From CBDCWQ01 sp965223435 (GTDB lineage: Bacteria > Myxococcota > Kuafuiibacteriia > Kuafuiibacteriales > Kuafuiibacteriaceae): a DNA stretch of 64,000 nt. The stretch covers positions 496,001 to 560,000 of the forward strand of contig CBDCWQ010000020.1 of assembly GCA_965223435.1 (NCBI GenBank), written 5' to 3'. Of this stretch, positions 36,401 through 47,200 are shown piece after piece (within the stretch, counting starts at the first letter, position 1; each line of letters begins with the position of its first letter). Position numbers and translations under genes: made by a program. Below the pieces are notes generated by a model, which was given only the letters and a program-made list of their open reading frames with translations, ran no database searches and was not told the DNA's origin.

Positions 36401-39400
36401 GCTGGAACAGAACCAGATCCTTGCTTTTGATTCACCACAAGCCGCGCGGGACGGAACCGCCCACTTTTACGGAGAACGTTTCCCACCGCAGAACCAAGAG
36501 GTCACCTATTTGTCGGAATACCGACTAAATGAAGGTCATCAAAAGCATCAAGAAGACATGCGGCGGCTTTTAGAGGATCCACTCTGGACTTCAAAAGAGT
36601 CCGAGGACGCGAAACACCTCGCGGGCTTCAAGCGGGTGTGGGCATACACTTTGGGTATCGCACTTGCGCAGGCTTCGCGAGACCGAAAAAACGCCGCGAT
36701 ATCACGCGCCCAAAGCATGGCCCGATACTTATGCGCCTATGCCGTTCTTGATCCGCGTCGCGAAACGGAGCTCCAGGGCTGGCATTTTTCCTGGAATACC
36801 CAGGGCGACAACTGGCGTGACGCGCGGCTGGTGACCGGCGCCACCGCTTGGGCGATTCACGGCCTGGGGATATTCATCAGTTCTGAGGCCTTCCGCACCC
36901 TTGAGACAGACAAGGCTTGGATCAAGACCTGCTATGAGAGGTCTCTGCGTGGCCTCCTGCGCCATCGTAGACGGATCCGATCGCAAGCGGGGCAAGAATT
37001 CTATTTGATGACCGCGGGAACAACTACCCAGGGCTTAAGATTTGCCGGACGCCTGCACGCGGCCGGCCTCAGTAAAGATCCGCAACTCCGGCTGGGGTAT
37101 TATACGGTCCTCGATGCCATCGGCTACGATGCCTATGACGATGAGAATCCAGCCCATGTTAGGGCATGCCGCCGGGGTGACCGCTGTGACACGATTCCGG
37201 TTGAGGACACCGCCGTATGGGCCGACGAACCGCTCCCAGAAGACATGTGGCGAGCGCTTCGCAAGCCAACCGAAGCGCTCAATGTCGTGACGGAACACAA
37301 TTTGGACGTTCTCAGCGTTCTCAACCACGCCCTCGACCATGCAGACACACTCGGGTTGACGCACGACCGAGAACTTGGCCCCGAGCCTCTCCGCGCGTGG
37401 CGAAATCAGTTGCGTGAAGGTATTTTCCAGGCCCTTTGGGATAATGAAGGTTGGAAAGACGAATTCATCGCAGCCATCGCCGAAGATCCACAGAGTCCTG
37501 AGGCTGGGCGACTGCAAGGCTTCCTTGATTCCGGTGCGCCGCTCGGGCGCTTCATCACCGGGGGGGGAGATGTCACACCGCTGGAAGAAGGTCAGGATGA
37601 CCCTGATCCGCTCTATAGGTGGGAAAACAAGAGTTCTCATGCGGCCATCGACAACTGTAGTTGGCTTTCGCTTTCAGTCGACTACGAAGATCTTGAAGAA
37701 CAAACACCCGCACATGCTTACTCAAGCTATGTCGAACAGCTGGATCAATGCCTCCAATATACGGTGGCTCGCTTCGTTAAGCCCTTGGGCTTCGGTACCG
37801 GACGAAATTACATCGGTAGCCACTACTTTCAGAATGCGTTTCGCGACCCCTACATCGCGCCCAGCGAGCGCCAGGCGTCCTCTTATCATTTGGAAGCCAC
37901 CATGGGGCTCATCCTTGGGCTTTACCGTTTTTCCGAGGCCCATCCCAATCATCCTCACGCGGCCGAGTACCGGGGCACCGCGCTCACTCTTTGGGCACAT
38001 GCGCAAGCCTTTGTGAGTGACCATGGCTTCCCGTACTCCAGTCAACGAATACACAATCTATCCACCCTCCTTTCGTCTGGCACCGCAGTGGTCTGGTTCT
38101 TGGATGTCCACCAGCAACTGACCGCCTCCAGCCTATCAGACGATCGCCCACTCCGGCATTACGCGGCCAACGTTCCGCTTTTGCGGGTCACAGCCTTCAT
38201 CCAGAAAGCCTATTCGGAACTCATTGACACGCTCGGACAGGGCGTCCTGGTACAGTCTGAGATCTATGAGGGACGTCCGCGTACTCGAGTGGAGGACCAG
38301 GCGCTCACCCTTCAGGTTGCCCTGTCACAAGGAGACTTTGAGGTCGCGGGACGACTGGTTGATGGATTGCTGCACTGGTCTGCGAGCGATGAACCACTTC
38401 GCCGCATCGTCGATCAAGAGACAGGCCTTCCCGTCTCTGAAGGCGTTGCCCCGCTTGGCGCCCAGATGTTGGTCATTTCGTCGATGGCCGATTTTGCGCG
38501 CCAAGCCGCTCACACGCCCCAAGCCGGCGCCGCCAAGCGCTTCGTTTTCTCTCGTTTACTCAGCCTCGAGGCCGCTGCCTTCAGACACGACCCGGACCAC
38601 ATTTCACTCACCAAAGACGCAAGAACGGAGGCCCCACATCAAGAAAATGCGGGGGCAACACCGATCACAGCCGGTCATGACCGGGGGCTTTTTCGGGCGA
38701 TAGAATCGCCGGAGACCCACGCTTCGATCGCCGACAACACGCTGGCCTATTTTGCACTTCGTCGAGCGCAAGCGCTGTACGAAGACCCCTTCACGAATTG
38801 GGCGAACGCCGTGGCTCGGGCGCTTACCCGCGCTTGTTTTGACGTCTCGAGCGGCATACCGATGGAGATGGTGTTTCCATCGGCCTCACCTCGCGCAGCC
38901 GAGAGTGTCGAAACGTTTAGCCTATGTGCCTTGTTTTACCAATCGCGTGGCGACCTTCAAAAGGCGCAACACCTCTTGAATGCCCTAGACGACCTTACTG
39001 GGCAAAATCAGGCTTTCCTTAAGAAGAGTTCGTTTGACTATCTTCCGCCCGCCCTTGACCTTCTGGCTCGGCGCACGGTGTCCAGTATAGATCCCCGGCA
39101 GGAGGCACTGGCTCTGGTCGGCCTATCTCAGCTGACTGAAGAACCATCGTTTACGGCAAGACATGCGCTCGGACTCCTTCTCGTTCAAGAACCCGGGGGC
39201 TGGCTCTCGGTCGAGCTCCCTGAGTTGGTGTCCGTCGATACGACAGTCCTCCACGAGACGGACGCAAAATGGATGTCGGTAAGAAAGACGATCAGCGATC
39301 GCTACGCCCATACCCTTTTCAGTCTTCTCGCCTCCGACTACGAATCCCACCGTTTCGACGCGTTGATCCGCAGCCTGGTTCGCCTTCGTTTTGCCCTCTC

Positions 39401-42400
39401 CATGGCAGACCAAGACACGCCTACACCCCTTGGGGCTTGGGTCTTGACCTTTGGTGAACGTGAATACGTCGAGCGGCTGACTCAAACGGTGGCCGAACTT
39501 CGTACTTTTTGCCAGCATGAGGGGCTTCTCCTCAACGCCGCATCCCTCTCTTTGGACAGTCTACTCGGGCTAGACAATGCCTGTGCGGTTCTCGAACGTG
39601 CCTTCGTTCGTATGCTCGAAGTGCGGCGCGGCCCCGAAGATGGCACGTACTACGCACTGATGTCTCTCAATCTCCAGGAAGAACATATACTCATGAACGA
39701 TCTGGCCCGATCGCTTTCAGAAAAACTTGAGCGGGACCTGAGTCAGAACACCTTCGCGTTCCATCTTGGCGCACCGGGAAGCCTGGCCCACGAGACCCCG
39801 GACCTAAGTTTTGCCACTGGGCAACGCGCAAACCTGAGCCCCGATGCCTCCTTGACCGAGGTGCGCCAAGCTGTCCGACACTACCTGAAAGAACGACTCG
39901 ACAATTGGTGGGATAACGTCCGAGGCCAGCGCATTTTTTTCGAGCTCCACGAAGTGGATGCCATGGAAGCTTTTCACTATTCTTCTCCCTCTTTTTGGAT
40001 GCCGGCGTCGGTGGCTCTTCGGCAGAGTTTGGCTCCCGGCGCGCCGTCTGGCTTGCACTTTCTCGCGCGTGCTCAAGAAGCCCCCCGGCCCATTTTTCCT
40101 CGGCCCAAGCCAGAAGAAGACCGAAGCCGAGCCTTCCGGCAACTTGTGCACCGATTCGCCGATGGCCATCTTCCCCTTTTGGCGCACACCGAAAAACTGC
40201 AAACAGGGTGGCTCCATCGACGGCTTCGAACCGGTATGTTGGTCACCACAGACTTTCAAAGACTGGTGGAAGGTTCTCCCGAATCGGACCAAGAAGCGTC
40301 GAATTCGCCTGGGCCAGAAGAGGTCACCGCGTGGTTCGAGCGCCCCCAGCCGGGGATGGCGGAGACAACTCGTCACATCACCGGAGAAGAACTTTCGACG
40401 GTCAGTGTTCTAAGACTCAAGCAGGTGTTTAGAAACCCGGGACGGTCGTTTTTTGGGGCTTTCAGAGAACTGGTTCACTCTGAACCCGCTCTGGCTGCCT
40501 TAGCGGTGCCCTGGGTCCTTCCTTTGGCATCTATCTCAGAACGAGACGCCGGACTCACCACGATGATCGCCTTCAATCAAGAGCCAAGCCAAGCTTGGGT
40601 AGAGGTGGGTACCATTGCTGCCGATGCCATCATCAAGGAGGTGGAATTCGGGGAATATCATTCTGGCGTGGCGCTGTTCTTCGAAGACGAAACTCAAATC
40701 CGAGCCCATCAAACCTATCAGACCCCGGGCGGAAGCTCGCGAATCTTTAGCCGAGAGAAGATATACGGCTTTGATACCAGCCATATTCCAGACCTCATCC
40801 CCATCGACCCCAAATCGGCCGAGGATTCACTCCTCGGTGCCTTTGCTCCGGACTCACCGGAGCTGATCGGCCAAAATGGTCGCGTCAAGGTTCTGGTCTT
40901 GGACACCGCAAAGTCGAAGGACGAGGTCATCGACGAATTCCTTCGCCACCATATTTGGTGGCAAAACATCCTAGAGATTGCAGTTCATCTCCCCGACGAC
41001 GCGGTCCGAGAAGGTCTGTTGCAAGCCGCCCGCGGCCTCCTTCTGGGGGGATTCTTTGACGCCGACGCAGCTGAACGATCGGCGGGTACTTTCGGGGTCT
41101 CCCCGAACGGCGGATCCCATCCCGCCTGGTACCAAAATGCTCGGGGTTACGCCAATTGGGAGGAAAGGCGCAGATCTAAGGCGCTCGCAGCAAACAATGT
41201 TGATGACGATTCCGATGATTCAGAAGAGGGAACCGTAGGACCAGAACCCCCAAGTTGGTTGAAAGAAATTGGGGAGGTCTTGGAAAAGGCGGCCCGCGCT
41301 ACCTTCGAGGGAGACGCTATTCCGGACGCACCAGACGAAACCTCAACAATCGATTTTGAACAATTGTTCCAGGATAATCCAGCCCATGTGGATGCTTTTG
41401 ATCGCTTAATAGACAAATTCAAAGCACTCGGTTCTCCGACCGACATTCGATTCAAGATGTTTCGACTCGCACCGAAGGCGCCCCACTATTTGGGGCGCGT
41501 TCTCTTCATCAAGGCCGAGATCGATTTCGGAAGCAGCAAGCAGTTTGTTCACTTTTTGGCCTTCAGTCCCGACGGTACCAGCCCCTTCGATCGCTTTGCG
41601 TTGGCGGGTCATTGGGATCCAGATGAGAACGTGAGAACCTATGGCCCTTCGAACGCGGGCCTCGAGAATTTCTATCTCGAGCTCGATGAACAAGATGGTT
41701 TCCAGAAAGAACTGGGTGACCTCCTCCGCCGGTCAGTCAATGCCTCCCCGACGAAAATCACCCAGGCCCTCATCGGAGACCAAAGATTTTTCCGGCCTAC
41801 GCCCAAGGATTTTACATCGTTCTTTGGGCATTCACCCACCATTAAGCTCTTTGGACCAGCCAAGGTCTGGGACCTGCACGGCAATGGCCGGGCTGCCCTC
41901 GAACACGAAATCCTTGACAACTATTTCTTTTATCACCTGGTCGCCTCCGCGCAGTCCGTTGACAGTCTGCGGTTTCCGGTAAGGACTTATATGATTGGCG
42001 ACGCCGTCCCGGAGGGATTTTTCTTGCCCCCAAGCGGTCACATATTTAGGAACGCATTCCCATCTCTGTCCCCCGATAGCCCAGAGCTGAATAGTTTTCT
42101 GACCGGACTAATCGCGTTCTACGAGGTCCAGCATGGGTTTACATTCGGTCTATACCATTCGAGCCCAAAGGTGATAGAAGGACAGCTTGCGCTTCTCGAT
42201 AGCGATCCTGCCTTTGACTTTCCCAAAGAGCCACTGAAGAATCACTACGGAGACCTGTGGAACATGCCTGTGCTTCGGTTTTCGGAGTCGACTTCCATTC
42301 TTCTGCAAGCATGGATGTCACTATTCCACGGTGAGGGCATAACAGAGAAGACACCCGAGGATGCTCGCATCTTTACCGGCGACGTGGCATACATGTTGCC

Positions 42401-42650
42401 AGATGCTTTTTTTGTCGCAAGAGATGTTGCTCCGCGGCTCACGCCGTCCCTCGTTTTTCTTATGGTGAAGTCCTATCACCTTCCGTGGTTCGTCGGCGAT
42501 GTCCTCCGGAAGCACGGATACCAGAGCGACAGCAACGAGTGGGGGACGGTTCAAAAGGAGCGCGCCGTCTACAGAGACCTGTTCCTTCGAAAGGAAAAAG
42601 AAGAAGAACGCCGCTACGGTGACCAAAGAAGAGGGTTCATCCATCGCTAA
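33411..42650 (+). CDS. Giant secreted multidomain protein (paralogue 2)
   Basis: The protein has 3079 residues. The TTG at 33411 is the only start giving a complete signal peptide (LLGAWAPGLLVLSLPLYATSA). The ribosome binding site (GGGGGGCG) is loose, so the start is provisional. Order: GWNLRNFPF-type domain, second beta domain, FN3 (about 205-300; FVATGTGKQVSLSWDAP), Asp-box propeller region (SQDGGQNWS near 733), and a helical toroid-like region (about 1070-2200; RVWAYTLGIALAQ, RDARLVTGATAWAIHGLG, TEHNLDVLSVLNHAL, AIDNCSWLSLSVDY), all shared with 19005-30017. It lacks the plant-type LRR block. A patch near 2421 (LFFEDETQIRAH) matches paralogue 1 (LAFRDEDLIRDH). The last about 600 residues, after an acidic linker (DDDSDDSEE), are unlike anything in paralogue 1 and unrecognised. 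No catalytic site is identified. Confidence 0.85.
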   Translation: MSRILLGAWAPGLLVLSLPLYATSAELHQGKPRSEFHISYFLEEGWNLRNFPFAASEALEFFAAHSGAQIWEAELPAEPFGPDTPRSLLSPGEVHLASVTANKVYWVFSKTAASFHAKVQVHDVSHPFLEAGWNAFGVSKDHVYRDPKLDRILSWNPRTEDYHDVPLGRVLRVGIGYFAYARESGILGASIAQPDADFVRRSTPKAPSRFVATGTGKQVSLSWDAPKQWIDGSAIPPGVDIGYEVVRSQTHSDGTIGERVTRVFVEQPRFTESVSEFGLYQYTVRAAVKGEDGTDFLSPPSDIVEQAVLRPLAITALGSFEAPSAVSLGDERVALPSTAIVQGTKNKHIYLAHVVRGENGSPDALRLLLSRSSGQPGSFRQLARVRLASPLRTITELCVAARAKRVLVGVIRREPGQAQFGIEVFEQNQSGPAPVLSLLWADTPSTHARRDLSLALDRWGDAHMVWSEKNKVFYAKNFKVEMDDNPTPHHERDPRLSVFDIHRRRPADETVRYLAQYSPNDRECEWCEEHYRIERDGDYVEWWEEAYVYAPSLHVDDHTVTVVGRQFRVWDNKPVLNEAWTAMMEDPVWSHVLVQRKRPTRFPVGWHSVWKKAYEPGDELLWPGLGYQHQYLYQGTEHQTDQIRVAQRPLAVDALAQEDEQLRTKGTGAAVLQGSPSHRDQDGVRAHWRTAVVDTIEDVFSERPSYPRLAASNEGRWALVYEKGTDNRLHLSTSQDGGQNWSRPKLIQTEEGLPVVGYMPGIAFGPEGELLVVYAAYKSEPESGVWALYLARSSGDNEYWSTAELSKAPIPPIFRPNLRLDEPDRNTSYSDAYDYIPQIQVRGSLAVVPFVGAPPAPERGDRLWLTRASWDNKKRQISSTFRTAHPGASKTISADLRLVNADYVAVYDDRVTLDFPRNGVSGASGPVALSFVSGQASFSSTHNVEMLAVDPTFVLAAAATQKSDSTPWASGPQPAPFYWQSGNVDGNVLRAQLERTRLEQNQILAFDSPQAARDGTAHFYGERFPPQNQEVTYLSEYRLNEGHQKHQEDMRRLLEDPLWTSKESEDAKHLAGFKRVWAYTLGIALAQASRDRKNAAISRAQSMARYLCAYAVLDPRRETELQGWHFSWNTQGDNWRDARLVTGATAWAIHGLGIFISSEAFRTLETDKAWIKTCYERSLRGLLRHRRRIRSQAGQEFYLMTAGTTTQGLRFAGRLHAAGLSKDPQLRLGYYTVLDAIGYDAYDDENPAHVRACRRGDRCDTIPVEDTAVWADEPLPEDMWRALRKPTEALNVVTEHNLDVLSVLNHALDHADTLGLTHDRELGPEPLRAWRNQLREGIFQALWDNEGWKDEFIAAIAEDPQSPEAGRLQGFLDSGAPLGRFITGGGDVTPLEEGQDDPDPLYRWENKSSHAAIDNCSWLSLSVDYEDLEEQTPAHAYSSYVEQLDQCLQYTVARFVKPLGFGTGRNYIGSHYFQNAFRDPYIAPSERQASSYHLEATMGLILGLYRFSEAHPNHPHAAEYRGTALTLWAHAQAFVSDHGFPYSSQRIHNLSTLLSSGTAVVWFLDVHQQLTASSLSDDRPLRHYAANVPLLRVTAFIQKAYSELIDTLGQGVLVQSEIYEGRPRTRVEDQALTLQVALSQGDFEVAGRLVDGLLHWSASDEPLRRIVDQETGLPVSEGVAPLGAQMLVISSMADFARQAAHTPQAGAAKRFVFSRLLSLEAAAFRHDPDHISLTKDARTEAPHQENAGATPITAGHDRGLFRAIESPETHASIADNTLAYFALRRAQALYEDPFTNWANAVARALTRACFDVSSGIPMEMVFPSASPRAAESVETFSLCALFYQSRGDLQKAQHLLNALDDLTGQNQAFLKKSSFDYLPPALDLLARRTVSSIDPRQEALALVGLSQLTEEPSFTARHALGLLLVQEPGGWLSVELPELVSVDTTVLHETDAKWMSVRKTISDRYAHTLFSLLASDYESHRFDALIRSLVRLRFALSMADQDTPTPLGAWVLTFGEREYVERLTQTVAELRTFCQHEGLLLNAASLSLDSLLGLDNACAVLERAFVRMLEVRRGPEDGTYYALMSLNLQEEHILMNDLARSLSEKLERDLSQNTFAFHLGAPGSLAHETPDLSFATGQRANLSPDASLTEVRQAVRHYLKERLDNWWDNVRGQRIFFELHEVDAMEAFHYSSPSFWMPASVALRQSLAPGAPSGLHFLARAQEAPRPIFPRPKPEEDRSRAFRQLVHRFADGHLPLLAHTEKLQTGWLHRRLRTGMLVTTDFQRLVEGSPESDQEASNSPGPEEVTAWFERPQPGMAETTRHITGEELSTVSVLRLKQVFRNPGRSFFGAFRELVHSEPALAALAVPWVLPLASISERDAGLTTMIAFNQEPSQAWVEVGTIAADAIIKEVEFGEYHSGVALFFEDETQIRAHQTYQTPGGSSRIFSREKIYGFDTSHIPDLIPIDPKSAEDSLLGAFAPDSPELIGQNGRVKVLVLDTAKSKDEVIDEFLRHHIWWQNILEIAVHLPDDAVREGLLQAARGLLLGGFFDADAAERSAGTFGVSPNGGSHPAWYQNARGYANWEERRRSKALAANNVDDDSDDSEEGTVGPEPPSWLKEIGEVLEKAARATFEGDAIPDAPDETSTIDFEQLFQDNPAHVDAFDRLIDKFKALGSPTDIRFKMFRLAPKAPHYLGRVLFIKAEIDFGSSKQFVHFLAFSPDGTSPFDRFALAGHWDPDENVRTYGPSNAGLENFYLELDEQDGFQKELGDLLRRSVNASPTKITQALIGDQRFFRPTPKDFTSFFGHSPTIKLFGPAKVWDLHGNGRAALEHEILDNYFFYHLVASAQSVDSLRFPVRTYMIGDAVPEGFFLPPSGHIFRNAFPSLSPDSPELNSFLTGLIAFYEVQHGFTFGLYHSSPKVIEGQLALLDSDPAFDFPKEPLKNHYGDLWNMPVLRFSESTSILLQAWMSLFHGEGITEKTPEDARIFTGDVAYMLPDAFFVARDVAPRLTPSLVFLMVKSYHLPWFVGDVLRKHGYQSDSNEWGTVQKERAVYRDLFLRKEKEEERRYGDQRRGFIHR

Positions 42651-42907
42651 AGGGCGCAGCGATACAAGCGCATGCGAACGCAGCCTAGCGATGTCGAGCT
42701 TTCCCAGGTAGTATTTGGGTAGACTTCGAGCATCCAAATTTCCAAAGAAGCCCACTCGCCGACGCCGAGGGTTCGCCGTTCGTGAGGGCGACAGTGGGTT
42801 CTGGGCATGGCTCCATCGGGCTCTCAGTCGAGTCCCAATGGTTGACTTGGATGAGCTTCTCACCGACCACGGTGGCACAAAACTACGTGAAGCTACTTGA
42901 GAATGCC

Positions 42908-43471
42908 CTAAATGGACAAAAGTAGCCACGCCGCAATATTATGGTATTCTTCGATCGTGGGCGGTGCTTCGGGATGACCTCGGCTACTTCGTAGGCTTTT
43001 CTTTCGACGACGCGTGCTTGGGCTTAGCTTTTGTGCCAACGATTTCAGGTGCGCGGTCAACGCGATGCCTTTTATGGTGTCTATGTAAAAAACGTTCTGT
43101 GCATCTCGCTCAATCAGGCCGGCATCAAGGAGTTCGTCCAGCATCTTGTCCATGGTGTCTTTCCACCAGAGAAAGTCGGCCCCGAGACTATCGAGGTCTG
43201 ACGGCACATTTCGTAGGCGCTCGATGATCATGATTTTTTCGATGGATGCAAATTGTACCGCTTGTTCTTTGAGGTCATCGCTATTCAATTCCGATATCTC
43301 CCCAGGGTAGGTATCCTCCAAGTACGCAATGATGGGGTCTAGGCCGGTAGGCACGAGTGAGAGGGGTGACTCGAGTTCAAGCTCATCTTCTTCTACATCT
43401 GCACTTAGAATACCGAATTGAACGAGTTTTCGGGCGGTGCTCAAAAGCGAGGATGGAAAGAATTGAAACCA
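42908..43471 (-). pseudogene. Distal part of decayed kinase gene, or small hypothetical protein
   Basis: The minus frame is open from about 43471 (QFFPSSLLSTARKLVQFGIL) to 42908. It has acidic and helical character (DEVEEDELELE-like start, DKMLDELLDAGLIERDAQNV, a basic RRRKK patch). A TTG at 43444 could start a 178-residue protein, but the frame is open upstream and no ribosome binding site precedes it. It follows the kinase relic on the same strand with about 30 bases between, so it is best read as the C-terminal part of the same ancestral gene after loss of the kinase C-lobe. The domain is not recognised. Confidence 0.45.
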
Positions 43472-43489
43472 TGGTTGGCGAAATAGAGC

Positions 43490-44084
43490 CAGGCAGTCCC
43501 AGCAACGCTAGCTAATCTTCACGTCTCCATCGAAAGACACCAGCATGTTTCCCCGGTGTAACGTCTCGATGAACCAATTCTAGCGGACGACCGTCATTAA
43601 GCACGTACGTATGTGCGTACTCCAAACCCCGTAGAGCCTCCAAAACCATATGGAGGGCCACCTACGGTGGAAGCTGTGAATCCAGCTTGTGGCAGCGCTT
43701 CATGATCTGCTGGAGGTTGCGACCTTGCACATGCTCCATCGCAAGACACTGCTTGCCGTCGATCAGCGGAACATCAAACACATTGGCAATGTTCGGGTGG
43801 TTAAGCCTCGACATCAGTTGGGCCTCGGATCGAAACATCGAGACGTCGTGCGCGTCATCAACGTAGTTAGCCAAGAGCCTCTTCAAGATTACTTTTCCCC
43901 CAGGCTCTCCGCGCGGGCCATATTCTGCGAGAAATACTTCTCCCATTCCTGCACGCCGAATACTCGATATGATTCGGTAGTCACCGAAGTTCTTGCCCGC
44001 AACTTCTTCGCTGAAGCTCGAACCACTCCAGTCCGATCCCTCCGACACTACAGGCATCAAGCTCTGGGGAAGACGTCCCACCAT
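43490..44084 (-). pseudogene. Ser/Thr protein kinase, broken N-lobe and catalytic loop
   Basis: From the ATG at 44084 the frame encodes DYRIISSIRRAGMGEVFLAE, KVILKRLL (VAIK lysine), FRSEAQLMSRLNHPNIANVF and LAMEHVQGRNLQQIM, a bacterial Hanks-type kinase N-lobe. The glycine loop has lost two glycines. A TAG interrupts it at PP-stop near 43662. The same frame then gives HMVLEALRGLEYAHTYVL and the catalytic loop VHRDVTPG. A one-base insertion there (gggg) shifts the rest (NMLVSFDGDVKIS) into another frame, where a TAG follows. The DFG motif and C-lobe are absent. The HRDVTP-N loop is typical of Myxococcota kinases. Confidence 0.8.
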
Positions 44085-44294
44085 TGAAGTTTACAGTCTA
44101 TAGCAAGTTAGATTGCCGCGGCGCGACCAATGACGTGTCCCTGTTTAACGCCCACGCGGTCCTTAAGGCCCGTCTTGTCTCTGGCGCATCTGAGGAGCGT
44201 TAGGGGTCGTTGGATACCCCCCGGTTCTACCGAGGCGGGGAGGCGAAACGCGCTTCGGCCGGGCCCTAAGGCACCTCGGCATCACTCGAAAACT

Positions 44295-47200
44295 TTAAGG
44301 ACCACCAGCGGGCCACGCGAAGACCCCCTGCGCCCGTGACCGAGACGGTACGGGTGCCTGAGGCCGTGTGGGTGCCTGTTTGCGTGCCTGCTCCGCCTTG
44401 GGTGGTTCCATCGACTGAGCGGTTCTCACCCGATCTACGGGAATGATGACCCGGTTTCTCGTTGCCTGCAGGGTCTCTTGGACCCAATGGCGAAATGCGG
44501 GGTAGGATTTGGGCGAGAGGCGCTGCATATGGGTGCGGTCTTCGCGTTCTAGGTGGAGGGTCAACTTGTTCGGGTCCCAGCTGAACGTTTGGGTGACGCG
44601 CCCATAGGTTGCCGATCGGCGGAAGCTTTTGGGTTTCTCGACCGGGGCTCCTGCACCTTGGGGCAAAACGATGTTGGCCTCCATACGCTCCGCGTTTTTC
44701 AGCAGCATCAGGGGTGTCTTTCGGTCGCGGGCACGCAAATAGGAGGAGAGGAGCGGCAGGCCCAAAGAGCGGCTGGCAATGGGGGCGTTGAAGAACTGTT
44801 CCGCCACCAGGTGTTTTTCTTCTCGAACCATAAAATGCGGAATGCCAAGCTTGGCTTTGAGCCGGACGGGGGTGAGCAGGCCGTCTTGGGGGTTGGCCTC
44901 AAACCCTTCAAGTTGGGCACCCGGGAACAAGGAGGCCACCCAGCCTTGGGCAAAGCGCTGAATGTCCTTGTCCGAGGAGCGTTTGAGGTACTTTCTCAGC
45001 TCGCCTCCGTAGGTGCCGGGCACCACCAGTTGTACGGTTCCTTTTGCGGTTCCGGCTTCGTTGACTCGAAGATCGATGCGAGAGTGAAGTGTCCAATCGG
45101 CGATATCGGTGTCGAGGAAGGGGTAGATTTTTCGGCTGCCGCTCAGCACATATTGGCCCCCTACGAGAATGGGCGGTACTTTTCCCATCCAGGGCTGCCC
45201 ACGCTCAAAGGTCACCCAAATGGGTGACGCGTTTTTGGGCCGGACCCGTATGATCCTCCACGAAAAGCGGCTTGGTTCGAAATAAGGTGGGGAAACCTGG
45301 GCCGCCCTTCCTGGTCTGGCCAACGCGAGTTCGGCCTTCAGCTTAAGTGACTTCATCAAGGCCATGAAGAGTCGGGTTTGATCGCCGCGTTTGAGGGCAA
45401 CGGATACGCTTGGGTTGCGGTTGTTGCCGGAGCCTGTTTCCCGGCTGACCCACTCGAAAAGTCGATTGATCTTGTCGCGCTGTGTCTTCAAGCCGGCCGT
45501 CAGGCCGCGCGCCAGCGTGTTGAGATCCGACGAGGGTGCCGCGAAGTAGTCGGTGTCGAGAAGGTTGGTGTTCAGTGCGCGTTGTTCGTCGAGGTCGACT
45601 GCGATCACCACAAAGGGAAGATATTCTTCTGGCGAGACACCGTGAGGTTCTGTCTCTTGCCCCTCCATGTCGGTGACTCGCCAATAATAGACTGTCGTGG
45701 ACGTTTCCTCGTGAATGCTCGGCTCAGGTGCATTGTTGTAACTTTTGAACCAGACCTTCGCGCCTTTGGGCACGACCACAGCGAGCTCGGAACGAATGAT
45801 CGGTGAGGAGCCACGAAAATAGAACTTTCGTGTGTAGCCTCCCCACGGCGTAGCGGGTGAGTCGATGACCACCCACTTTTGCTCTATGGCATCGCCCGGC
45901 GCGAGGGCAGAGAAGGAAAGGTCTTGTTTGCCTTGGTGCCGGTCCGTATCGATGGCTCTTCCGTCGGGTTTGAGGGTTCGGAGGGCAAGGGTCAAAGCGT
46001 CGGCCGGAAGATTCACCTCACCCGCGCGATCGGTAGCCTCCTTGGTTTGGAGGCGGGTGATAAAATGGCGAAGGGACAGGGCTTGGCCGTTTGGCCACAC
46101 ATGGTCGATGACGCGGTCAAGGACGTCTACGTTTTTGTGTCGCGACCAACGATCTGCGGGGTCTAGACCCCTTGGTGTGTTTGTGCCTGCGACGTTTGCG
46201 ATGAAAGGCCACGGATCAAACTCAAGCGTCTTGCCCAACCACGTGTCATTTTTGGGTTCTGCCAGCGGCGCGCCCTCAAGCCTGGCGCGCAGCGCCTCAA
46301 GGCGCACGGTGGATTGTCCTATCTTCCTGATCTGATAAAGGCTCGAAACCGCCTCTTTGATTTCGCCTTGTGAGGCCTGCGAGAGGGCCAGCTGGTGCAG
46401 CGCAGGTCGAGACCAAGGGTCTTTTTGGAGTGCCTCTAGGGCCAACGCTTTTGCGGTGCCGGTTTGGCCACGGGCCAACTCAAGCCGGGATGCGCGCTGA
46501 TAGGCTTTTGTGGGGGTGGCACTTTGTGTGGCGCTCCTTTTGAGCTCGGTCACCGCCTGGTCGATATTTCCGTGGCGAAGAACGCGCTCGCTGGCGAGCA
46601 CTCCAGGGCCCACGGCATCCCACATGAGGAGCAGTTCTTCTTCTAACGCGATGGCGTCGCGTACGTGATCGATGCTTCGGAGAAAACGCGCACCGCTTTG
46701 GAGAAGGTCAGCGCTCTTGCCTAGCTTGAGGGCTCGCTCAAGGCTGGCTCTGGCTTCCGCATGCCATCCCTTTTTTCGCAAAACCTGAAAATACAGCTCT
46801 AGAGGTTCTGGGCTGGTTGGCGCGGCGTCTTTTGCGCGTTCGATCAGGGGGAGCGCGAGTTCCAGTGAGCTTTGGCTGAGCGAGCGCGCCAAGAAGACCA
46901 GAGCCTGCGGAAAGGTGGGATCTCGTTTGATGGCCTTACGATACTGATATTGCGCAAGACTTGTGGGAAATCGTGCAAGTTCCAGGAGTCGTCCGTTGAG
47001 ATGCAGCAAGAACGCGGATTCAGGGGCGTGGGTCAGCCCATGAATCAGAAACTCCCGACCCCGTTCCAAGTCGCCCTCCCAATGGGTCATGGCAATCATG
47101 GCCCCAAGCGCGATTGAAAAGAAGCTGTGGCTCTTTTGCCCGCTGAGCTCGTAGACCCATCGTGCGGCGTCGGTGTCTAGGGGGCGAGGCTTTGAAGCGT

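Noticed and set aside
42715..42900. Short plus-strand ORF after the giant gene
   Set aside because: 61 codons, no ribosome binding site, no similarity. It could be 3' untranslated sequence or the decayed end of something, but nothing supports a gene.
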